DNA of 5,733 nucleotides from Puniceicoccaceae bacterium. Lineage in GTDB: Bacteria; Verrucomicrobiota; Verrucomicrobiia; Opitutales; Coraliomargaritaceae. Location: the NCBI GenBank assembly GCA_003566795.1, contig PXBU01000011.1, positions 1-5,733 of the forward strand. Direction: 5' to 3'. The notes below the pieces were generated by a model. That model saw only the letters and a program-made list of their open reading frames with translations, was not told the DNA's origin and ran no database searches. The translations under genes were made by a program, and so were the position numbers. Below are positions 1-5,103 of this stretch, piece by piece (the first letter of the stretch is position 1; each line of letters starts with the position of its first letter).

Positions 1-1956
1 ACCACCGCCTGCTCCACCGGCATCGACGTCGTTGCGCAGTTCGGCGTCGGTGTAAGTGAAGGCGACATAGGTCGGGAGATTAAAGGCCCAGCCATTGGCT
101 TCGCCGACATCGTAAGAGAAGGAGAGCTCCAGCCCCTGGGTGCGTGCTTTACCCACGTTCTCCGTTGTGCCCGCGCCGACACCGGCACCGCCCACATTAT
201 CGGGCACGATCAGATCATTAAAGCGGGTGTGGAAGACCACGGCTTCGGCCTGAAAGGCTTTTTCCTGATTGCGGTAGCGATAGCCCAGCTCGAAGGCGTT
301 GGAAGTTTCCTCTTTCAGGCCATCGTTGACCACCGCCGAGGGGCTGGGCAGTGCGATGCCGCGGTAGGCGTTGGCAAAGATCGCGTGCCGCTTGTCGATG
401 TCATAGAGTGCGCCGATGCCGTATGCAAAGGCATTCAGGTTGGCACTGCCACTCGGACGTCCGGGGCGTCTGTCGTTATTGTCGTAGCGTGCGTGCTCCC
501 AACGGATACCGGGCGTAAAGGTCCAGTTTTCGTAGCTGATGGTGTCCGATAGCGATACGGCGAGGGCAGTCGTGGTGCCACGGCGGTTATCCTGCGAGCC
601 GGGTGCACCACGATCAATGTTGGTAATTGCCCCGTTGGCATCCTGGGTGTAGGTGTCTTGCTCTTGAAAGCGGTCCTCGTAGTCCTCGTGGATGCGGATG
701 CCGAGTTGGAGGTCATGCTGCACCTCACCAGTGTCGAAGCTGTGATCGATCATTGTTTGCAGGCCGTAGGACTTATAAGCACGGTTGTTGTTGCGAACCC
801 GGAAGGATCCGGCTGCCTCGCCTTTGAGCACGGCGAGTTCGTCGCTACCGGGTCGTGCCAGTGCTTGAGATAAAGGAACATTTCCCAATATTGGGTTTCC
901 TGCCCCGTCCACTTGAGGAATGCCATTTTGAAAGACTTGGCCTCGCACATCGTGCAGTTTATACCAGGCCCGTGTGAAGTCGTTATAGTAGCCGGTGGTG
1001 CTGATGCGGGTATCCACGTTGGGTTCGATGATGTGGCGCAGGTAGGTGCGGATGTGCTCCGTCTCAATCGTGTCGAAGCGGCTGGATGCGTAGCGACGGA
1101 AGGGATCGTTACGGAAGTCTTCGGTGGTCAAACCCAGATAGGTCTCGTCGGCATCCATATCGGTGTAGCCGGCTTTTAACTCAAAACGCTGGTTGGCCGA
1201 GGTGTCGGGCTCCCAGAACAACTTCAGCATCGGCTCAAAGTTGGTGAAACCCGTGTCGCTACTGCTGTTACTGGCGGCGGTGCCGTCGATTTTCTTAAAC
1301 CCGTCGTTCGAGCGATAGTAGAGCTCGGCCAAATAGCCGAAGGTGCCATATTCGGTATCGAAACGGTCTCCATACCAGGCATGAGCGCGAAAGTCATTAT
1401 CTGTGCCATAGAGCAACTTGGCATAGCCCGCTGCGTCCTCGGGAATTTCCGTCGACAGGTAGTTGATCACCCCACCGGTGATTTGCGGGCCATATTGCAC
1501 CTGGCTCGACCCCTTGATGACTTCCAGTCCGCGCATGCGACCCACCGTTGGTGTATAGTAGGCGGCCGGGTTCGAGTAGGGGGCCGGGGCGGAGAGGATG
1601 CCATCCTCCATCACCGTCACGTTGGAGGAGCGCATCGAACCCACGCCACGAATGCTCACGTTGGGGAAGAGCCCAAAGCCGTCCTCCGTCCGATAGTAAA
1701 CGCCGGGCACCCGACGAATCGCCTGGTCGATATTATCGTAATTAAACGCACCCAGTTCACCCAGATCCACATAGCTGGCCGCCCCCGGGATCTCAAAGAC
1801 CCGATCCGGTGAGCCGACGATATTCAGCGGATCCAGTCGAACAACGTTTTGCGCCGAGGTGTCCGGCGTTGCCGGATCGGGTTCAGCTGCCGTTTGCCCG
1901 TAGCTGAGCAGTGGCAAGGTTAGCAGGAGCAGTGGTGTTAGTTTTCGCTTTTTCAT
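1..1956 (-). CDS. FecA-like TonB-dependent outer-membrane receptor (partial, C-terminus missing)
   Basis: Outer-membrane gated channel that imports a metal chelate using TonB-ExbBD energy. The frame is open from the ATG at 1956 to the window edge, giving 652 codons with no stop; FecA-type receptors are roughly 700-750 residues, so only the last barrel strands should be missing. Residues 1-20 are a signal peptide (KKRK, a Leu-rich core, then SYG before Gln21). A TonB-box-like stretch LDPLNIVG (41-48) leads into the plug domain (about 52-172). The plug contains PGVYYRTEDGFGLFPNVSIRG, EDGILSAPAPYSNPAAYY, LEVIKGSSQVQYGPQ and GGVINY, the pattern characteristic of FecA (ferric citrate) relatives. 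Alternating aromatic barrel strands follow. There is no N-terminal signalling domain between the signal peptide and the TonB box, so FecI/FecR-type transmembrane signalling is unlikely. No clear Shine-Dalgarno sequence precedes the start. Fur-like boxes lie upstream. The family call is firm; the substrate (ferric citrate or another chelate) is inference. Confidence 0.93.
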   Translation of the reverse strand, partial: MKKRKLTPLLLLTLPLLSYGQTAAEPDPATPDTSAQNVVRLDPLNIVGSPDRVFEIPGAASYVDLGELGAFNYDNIDQAIRRVPGVYYRTEDGFGLFPNVSIRGVGSMRSSNVTVMEDGILSAPAPYSNPAAYYTPTVGRMRGLEVIKGSSQVQYGPQITGGVINYLSTEIPEDAAGYAKLLYGTDNDFRAHAWYGDRFDTEYGTFGYLAELYYRSNDGFKKIDGTAASNSSSDTGFTNFEPMLKLFWEPDTSANQRFELKAGYTDMDADETYLGLTTEDFRNDPFRRYASSRFDTIETEHIRTYLRHIIEPNVDTRISTTGYYNDFTRAWYKLHDVRGQVFQNGIPQVDGAGNPILGNVPLSQALARPGSDELAVLKGEAAGSFRVRNNNRAYKSYGLQTMIDHSFDTGEVQHDLQLGIRIHEDYEDRFQEQDTYTQDANGAITNIDRGAPGSQDNRRGTTTALAVSLSDTISYENWTFTPGIRWEHARYDNNDRRPGRPSGSANLNAFAYGIGALYDIDKRHAIFANAYRGIALPSPSAVVNDGLKEETSNAFELGYRYRNQEKAFQAEAVVFHTRFNDLIVPDNVGGAGVGAGTTENVGKARTQGLELSFSYDVGEANGWAFNLPTYVAFTYTDAELRNDVDAGGAGGG

Positions 1957-1961
1957 AAGTA

Positions 1962-1976
1962 AGAGAATGAGTCTCA
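1962..1976 (-). promoter_or_regulatory. Fur-box-like operator, proximal site
   Basis: On the minus strand this reads TGAGACTCATTCTCT. It matches the 7-1-7 Fur consensus (TGATAAT-C-ATTATCA) at 11 of 15 positions and is itself an imperfect inverted repeat (5 of 7 arm positions). It ends 5 nt before the receptor ATG, so a bound repressor would block the ribosome-binding region or early transcription. A possible -35 (TTGACG, minus strand, 2000-1995) lies 15 nt from a TATTGA hexamer that overlaps this site, but that promoter is weak. Binding by Fur is inferred from the sequence and from the iron-receptor context. Confidence 0.5.
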
Positions 1977-2009
1977 ATACCGAGGAAAAGCGCGCGTCAA
2001 GTTATTTCT

Positions 2010-2024
2010 TGCAAATAAGTCTCA
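2010..2024 (-). promoter_or_regulatory. Fur-box-like operator, distal site
   Basis: On the minus strand this reads TGAGACTTATTTGCA, 10 of 15 matches to the 7-1-7 Fur consensus. It shares the core ATTGAGACT-n-ATT with the proximal site; the two copies are offset by 48 bp and point the same way. The pair brackets the likely receptor promoter, an arrangement common for cooperative repression. It could also influence the divergent dehydrogenase gene, whose start is 160 bp away. Its arms are less symmetric than those of the proximal site. Confidence 0.42.
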
Positions 2025-2076
2025 ATTGCAGGATTGTGTGTCTAGCGAAAAGTGCAGCAGTGACTCCGCTTGCCGT

Positions 2077-2130
2077 TTCGACTCTTCGACTGGGCTCATG
2101 GCAGACAGGCGCAAGGCCCTGAGTTTGTCG
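2077..2130. repeat. REP-like imperfect inverted repeat
   Basis: A tandem TTCGAC (2077-2082 and 2085-2090) opens into an interrupted stem. CGAC (2087-2090) pairs with GTCG (2127-2130), and CTCA (2095-2098) pairs with TGAG (2120-2123). The intervening segments are 4 and 3 nt and the loop is about 21 nt. The CGAC-n-CTCA/TGAG-n-GTCG arrangement resembles the palindromic REP/BIME-type elements found between genes in many bacteria. No promoter is evident between here and the dehydrogenase start, so a shared or structural role is possible. Membership in a dispersed family cannot be shown from one copy. Confidence 0.4.
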
Positions 2131-2184
2131 TCTTCAACACCGCTTCGTCTTGCCTTCGGATTCCTCCGGGACTAACCTGGGCGC

Positions 2185-3192
2185 ATGAAAGTTACCTTCT
2201 ACAGCACCAAGTCTTACGATACGCGTTACTTTAAGCGGAGCGCTGCTTTGTTGGCAGATAGCTCTTTTGACTTACTCTTTCAGGAGGCAAAGCTGACGGC
2301 GCAGACGGCGACGCTGGCCAGCGGCTCGGAGGCGGTGTGTGCTTTCGTCAACGATCACCTCGACCGGGCGGTGCTGGAGGAGTTGCAGCGCGGGGGCATT
2401 CGCTACATTGCCATGCGTTGTGCGGGCTTCAACAATGTGGATGTGCGGGCCGCGGCGGAGTTAGGGCTACGAGTGGTGCGGGTGCCGGCTTACTCGCCGC
2501 ATGCCGTGGCGGAGCATACGCTGGCGTTGCTGCTGACTTTGAACCGGCGGATTCACCGCGCCTACAACCGGGTGCGTGAGCAGAACTTTGCCTTGGACGG
2601 GTTGGTTGGTTTCGACATCCATGGTATGACGGTGGGCATCATCGGGACGGGGCAGATCGGTTCGGTGGTGGCCAGGATATTTCTGGGGATGGGCTGCAAG
2701 GTTTTATGTGTCGACCAGCGCGAGGACGAGGCACTGCAAGCGGCAGGGTGTGAATACGTGTCGCTGGATACCTTACTCAGTCAGTCCGGGATCATTACGC
2801 TGCATTGTCCGCTCAATGAATCGACTCACCATATGATCGACCGCGATGCGATTGGAAAGATGCAAAAAGGTGTGACCCTGCTCAACACCAGTCGTGGTGC
2901 ACTGGTGGAAACCAAGGCCGTCATCGAGGGACTGAAGATCGGACAGATCGGCAATCTGGCGATTGATGTGTATGAGGAGGAGGACAACCTGTTCTTTGAG
3001 GACAAGTCAGCGGATATCATGCAGGATGATGTCTTTGCGCGCCTTCTGACTTTTCCCAATGTGTTGATTACCGGGCATCAAGCTTTTTTGACACATACCG
3101 CCCTGTCGGAGATCGCACGGGTCACGCTGGATAATTTGTTGCAGCTGGAGCAGCAGGGCGAATGCGCCAACGAAGTGCGGGTTGAGGGGTAG
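2185..3192 (+). CDS. ldhA: D-lactate dehydrogenase (NAD-dependent 2-hydroxyacid dehydrogenase, LdhA family)
   Basis: Cytosolic enzyme that reduces pyruvate to D-lactate with NADH, restoring NAD+ during fermentation. The protein is 335 residues, the usual LdhA length. It starts MKVTFYSTKSYD, as family members do, which supports this ATG although no purine-rich Shine-Dalgarno sequence precedes it. Visible motifs are RCAGFNNVD (78-86), YSPHAVAEH (103-111), the Rossmann loop GTGQIG (154-159) with an acidic Asp177 at the end of the second strand (NADH rather than NADPH), NTSRG with catalytic Arg237, DVYE with Glu264, and GHQAFLT with catalytic His298. The LFFEDKS segment and GHQAFLT are specific to D-LDH rather than to generic phosphoglycerate or glyoxylate reductases. 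It is divergent from the receptor gene and has no operon partner. A related 2-hydroxyacid substrate cannot be excluded, but pyruvate is most likely. Confidence 0.95.
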   Translation: MKVTFYSTKSYDTRYFKRSAALLADSSFDLLFQEAKLTAQTATLASGSEAVCAFVNDHLDRAVLEELQRGGIRYIAMRCAGFNNVDVRAAAELGLRVVRVPAYSPHAVAEHTLALLLTLNRRIHRAYNRVREQNFALDGLVGFDIHGMTVGIIGTGQIGSVVARIFLGMGCKVLCVDQREDEALQAAGCEYVSLDTLLSQSGIITLHCPLNESTHHMIDRDAIGKMQKGVTLLNTSRGALVETKAVIEGLKIGQIGNLAIDVYEEEDNLFFEDKSADIMQDDVFARLLTFPNVLITGHQAFLTHTALSEIARVTLDNLLQLEQQGECANEVRVEG

Positions 3193-3193
3193 T

Positions 3194-3228
3194 GGTCTCT
3201 AGAAAAAGGTTTTTCATTGAATGAGACC
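3194..3228 (+). terminator. Stem-loop after ldhA, possible weak terminator
   Basis: Begins 1 nt after the ldhA stop codon. The outer arms GGTCTC (3194-3199) and GAGACC (3223-3228) are perfectly complementary. Inside them GAAAAA (3202-3207) and TTTTTC (3210-3215) form a second A/T-rich stem whose 3' arm supplies a T run. There is no T tract after the outer stem, so termination efficiency is doubtful. It may instead be the edge of the repeat that follows. Confidence 0.35.
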
Positions 3229-3300
3229 GTAGCGATGGCACGCTACCTGTCCTCCGTGGCCTCGGCGAAGGGGGAGTGCCGTCTTTTCGGCTCCGAAGTA
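3222..3300. repeat. Putative dispersed intergenic repeat with GTAGCG/CGCTAC hairpin
   Basis: The tract contains a perfect 6-bp hairpin, GTAGCG (3229-3234) with CGCTAC (3241-3246) around a 6-nt loop. It is followed by a CTGTCCTCCG motif and a short GC-rich stretch running into GGCTCCGAAG. Its base character differs from the A/T-richer leader downstream. Read on the minus strand it gives a short pseudo-coding phrase (SPFAEATEDR) of a kind I associate with intergenic repeats that inflate spurious ORFs. There is one copy in this window, so repeat status is inferred and not shown. The boundaries are approximate. Confidence 0.35.
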
Positions 3301-3598
3301 ATCTATCGGTAGACCTTGCTGTCGCAAGTTCTCGACAAAGATAGAAATCCTCCTTGACCTCCACCAGCAAACCTAGCTCCCCATCGGATCCTACGTAAAG
3401 TCTGTGTGACGAAGCGAATGCGGCTTGCTTTTCCCGGAAAATACGCAATAAGCAAGTGCACTATTGCACCTGTTGAGATTCAGAGCGTGAGTAAACAACT
3501 GTTGGAGAGAGAAATCGTATTCATTCAGGTGACATCCGTCATGTTGGCGGGACTCAGGGCGAAGAAGCAAGTGGGATAGGTTAAAGTAAAACAGAATA
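3301..3598 (+). promoter_or_regulatory. Gene-free leader region of the RRM-protein gene
   Basis: Nearly 300 bp without a credible gene. It holds several small inverted repeats: CTTGC/GCAAG (3315-3328); CTTGCTT (3424-3430) with AAGCAAG (3450-3456); the palindrome TTTTCC-C-GGAAAA (3429-3441) nested in the loop of the former; and GTGCA/TGCAC (3456-3469). CCTCCTTG (3349-3356 area) resembles the anti-Shine-Dalgarno tail of 16S rRNA. No convincing -35/-10 pair was found. TTGCTT (3425-3430) with an AATAAG hexamer 16 nt on is the best, weak, candidate. The start codon at 3599 has no strong ribosome-binding site. RNA-binding-protein genes of this type often have long, temperature-responsive 5' leaders, but such a role here is inference. 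Confidence 0.35.
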
Positions 3599-4015
3599 AT
3601 GAATGCAAAGATGTATGTAGGCAACCTGTCCTACGATGCAACCGACAGTGATCTCCGTGAGCTTTTCGAAGCCCATGGGACAGTAACCGATGTTTTCATC
3701 GTTAAAGACAGAGACTCCGGGCGTGCCCGGGGCTTTGCTTTTGTCACGATGGAAACTCCTGAAGAAATGAACGCGGCGATCGAAGCCCTCAATGGCGAGG
3801 ATTTTCATGGTCGCGCGCTGGCAATCAATGAGGCTCGGCCCCGCGAGGAGCGTCCTCAAGGCGGCGGCGGTGGTCGTCAATTTGGCGGCGGCGGTGGCGG
3901 CGGTGGCCGTGGCGGTTTCAATCGTGGCGGTGGCGGCCGTGGTGGCAACAGTCGCGGCGGCGGTCGCGGTGGATTTGATCGCGGTCGTCGCGGTGAGTCT
4001 GAGCAAAGCTACTAA
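3599..4015 (+). CDS. RRM-domain RNA-binding protein with RGG/glycine-rich tail
   Basis: Small cytosolic single-stranded-RNA-binding protein (138 residues), the bacterial counterpart of glycine-rich RNA-binding proteins such as the cold-inducible Rbp proteins of cyanobacteria. Residues 4-80 form one RNA recognition motif. RNP2 is MYVGNL (5-10) and RNP1 is RGFAFVTM (44-51), with the aromatic Tyr6, Phe46 and Phe48 that stack on bases. Residues 81-138 are a low-complexity tail dominated by Gly and Arg, with three RGG motifs (Arg104, Arg114, Arg123), FN and FD spacers, and an acidic, aromatic end ESEQSY. Such tails bind RNA nonspecifically and can promote condensation. The first Met (MNAKMYVG) gives the usual short lead before RNP2; Met5 is inside RNP2 and cannot be the start. 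It is monocistronic: a long leader precedes it and an intrinsic terminator follows. Cold or stress induction is known for relatives but is not shown here. Confidence 0.95.
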   Translation: MNAKMYVGNLSYDATDSDLRELFEAHGTVTDVFIVKDRDSGRARGFAFVTMETPEEMNAAIEALNGEDFHGRALAINEARPREERPQGGGGGRQFGGGGGGGGRGGFNRGGGGRGGNSRGGGRGGFDRGRRGESEQSY

Positions 4016-4040
4016 GGCGATATCGCCAGCTTCACGCTAC

Positions 4041-4069
4041 AAGGGTCTCCATGGTGGAGGCCCTTTTTT
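4041..4069 (+). terminator. Rho-independent terminator of the RRM gene
   Basis: AAGGGTCTCCA (4041-4051) pairs with TGGAGGCCCTT (4055-4065) over 11 positions, with one T-G wobble and a 3-nt loop. A run of six T (4064-4069) follows immediately. It lies 25 nt past the RRM stop codon. On the opposite strand the stem lacks a T tract, so it should act mainly in the plus direction. Confidence 0.9.
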
Positions 4070-4078
4070 ATGGCAGCC

Positions 4079-4107
4079 CCTGCCTTCGATGTGCCATCGC
4101 GGGCAGG
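4079..4107. terminator. Second convergent-intergenic stem-loop, possible 3' end of the response-regulator mRNA
   Basis: CCTGCC (4079-4084) pairs with GGCAGG (4102-4107). After a 2x2 internal loop, CGATG (4087-4091) pairs with CATCG (4095-4099) around a TGC loop. It lies 25 bp beyond the response-regulator stop codon, in the gap between two converging genes. There is no T tract on either strand, so it may be an mRNA 3'-end stabiliser or a Rho-dependent end rather than an intrinsic terminator. Confidence 0.45.
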
Positions 4108-4132
4108 AAGGCAGCCTTGATTCTTCGCCAGC

Positions 4133-4870
4133 TTACTCCGGTTCCTTGACGTCGTAAATGTAGCCGACCCCGTGTACGGTCCGAAACGCATCCAGACTCA
4201 AGCCGTGCCGTTTGTAGAGATCGCGGATTTTGACAATATATTGATCAATCGAGCGGCTGCGCACATCCGCGTGGATGCCCCACACGGAGTGAATTAAATT
4301 TTTGCGCGTCAGCACAGAGTTCGGGTGTTCCGCCAGATAAACAACGATGCCGAGTTCCTTGCGGCCCAGACTTTCAACCTCGCTGTCCGGGAAGGTTACT
4401 TCCAGACGTTGCGGGTTCACTTCAGCACCACAGAAAACAAAGGGCTGCTGGCTGACTGCGGCATTTTCGGTAACCATGCTGTCATGGGTGGTTTCGGCGC
4501 GTCGCAGCACGGCTTTGATGCGTGCGATTAATTCCGGGAAGCCAAAGGGCTTGGTGATGTAATCGTCACCACCCATCTCCAATGCTTTGACCTTTTGCAC
4601 CTCGGCATTCTCTCCGGTTAAAAAGATGACCGGAGTGGTATTTCCGCCCTCACGCAGTTCTCGCATCAGGGTGAAGCCGGACTCATCGGGCAGATGCACA
4701 TCGAGTAACAGCAGATTGACAAAATTCCTTTCCAGAAATCGCTCCACATGCTTGGCCTCATGGCAGATCTGGCTTTGCATACCGGCAAAATCCAGTTGGG
4801 TGGCGATTAGGGTGGCGAGGTCTTTATCGTCCTCGGCGATCAGAATGAGTGGCTTGTGTGTTGGGGCCAT
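4133..4870 (-). CDS. OmpR/PhoB-family DNA-binding response regulator
   Basis: Cytosolic transcription factor switched by phosphorylation from a sensor histidine kinase. From the ATG at 4870 it is 245 residues. The receiver domain (about 7-125) has the acidic pocket Glu13-Asp14-Asp15, phospho-acceptor Asp57 in LLLLDVHLPD, Thr85 in FLTGE and Lys107 in TKPF, so it looks fully competent. The C-terminal winged helix (about 145-242) shows GRKELGIVVYLAEHPN, VLTRKNLIHSVWG, the recognition-helix region RSRSIDQYIVKIRDL and the closing VHGVGYIYDV. Longer in-frame starts exist: ATG at 4888 (weak GGA upstream) and GTG at 4939 (AAGGA 3 nt upstream). I chose 4870 because the family begins only a few residues before the ILIAEDD strand. 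No histidine kinase is adjacent, so it is an orphan within this window. Its target genes cannot be told from sequence. Confidence 0.93.
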   Translation of the reverse strand: MAPTHKPLILIAEDDKDLATLIATQLDFAGMQSQICHEAKHVERFLERNFVNLLLLDVHLPDESGFTLMRELREGGNTTPVIFLTGENAEVQKVKALEMGGDDYITKPFGFPELIARIKAVLRRAETTHDSMVTENAAVSQQPFVFCGAEVNPQRLEVTFPDSEVESLGRKELGIVVYLAEHPNSVLTRKNLIHSVWGIHADVRSRSIDQYIVKIRDLYKRHGLSLDAFRTVHGVGYIYDVKEPE

Positions 4871-4926
4871 TTTGATAGTTAGTTGCATCAAATCCAAAAA
4901 CACTTGGGTAGCATGCTGATTGGACG

Positions 4927-4940
4927 GGTGTTTAAACACC
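4927..4940. promoter_or_regulatory. 14-bp perfect palindrome upstream of the response regulator
   Basis: GGTGTTTAAACACC is identical to its reverse complement. It sits 57 bp upstream of the preferred response-regulator start, next to the A/T-rich divergent promoter region shared with hisG. Perfect palindromes of this size in an intergenic control region are typical of binding sites for dimeric regulators. If translation instead began at the GTG at 4939, the palindrome would overlap the first codons. The binding protein is unknown. Confidence 0.4.
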
Positions 4941-4945
4941 GATCC

Positions 4946-4972
4946 TTGTGCGATTACCTAAAAGTTTACAAT
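4946..4972 (+). promoter_or_regulatory. Candidate sigma-70 promoter for hisG
   Basis: TTGTGC (4946-4951) and TACAAT (4967-4972) are separated by 15 nt, shorter than the usual 17. The -10 is a good match (5 of 6) and is embedded in the most A/T-rich stretch of the window (4955-4980). It would give a leader of about 65 nt for hisG. The -35 assignment is weak. Confidence 0.4.
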
Positions 4973-5031
4973 TATTTATTTCCGCAGGACTGCAAAATTT
5001 ATTCTTGTGCCGATCTGCGACGGGATCAGGT

Positions 5032-5103
5032 TGGTTGGCTCTATGGAAAATCCACCTTTACTTATGCTCGGGCTTCCGAAAGGCAGCCTGGAAGAGCCAA
5101 CCA
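5032..5103 (+). promoter_or_regulatory. 11-bp inverted repeat enclosing the hisG start codon
   Basis: TGGTTGGCTCT (5032-5042) ends exactly at the base before the hisG ATG. It is perfectly complementary to AGAGCCAACCA (5093-5103) inside codons 17-21. In the mRNA this could form an 11-bp stem with a 50-nt loop that places the start codon at the stem base. The complementarity is seen directly; an effect on translation is inference. Confidence 0.4.

Noticed and set aside
229..1812. Several plus-strand ORFs of 66-143 codons
   Set aside because: All lie opposite the continuous 652-codon receptor frame, which has a signal peptide and conserved plug motifs.
2161..2184. TCCTCCGG just upstream of the ldhA start
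   Set aside because: It is complementary in sense to a Shine-Dalgarno sequence rather than one itself, so it cannot serve as the ribosome-binding site.
3122..3448. 108-codon minus-strand ORF overlapping the ldhA end and the intergenic tract
   Set aside because: It runs antisense into ldhA, has no recognisable domain, and its Ser/Arg/Pro-rich part comes from the putative intergenic repeat. AAGGAGG on the minus strand near 3350 is followed only by a tiny frame.
3391..3624. 77-codon minus-strand ORF in the RRM leader
   Set aside because: It overlaps the RRM start, shows no domain, and lies over palindromic leader DNA.
3858..3990. GGC/GGT-rich simple-sequence tract as a possible repeat array
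   Set aside because: It is in frame and encodes the Gly/Arg tail; there are no regular spacers, so it is neither a CRISPR array nor a tandem-repeat locus.
3581..4006. 141-codon minus-strand ORF rich in Ala and Thr opposite the RRM gene
   Set aside because: It is the antisense shadow of the GGC/GGT-rich RGG tail and RRM; the low-complexity Ala/Thr composition mirrors Gly codons, and the plus-strand gene has clear RNP motifs.
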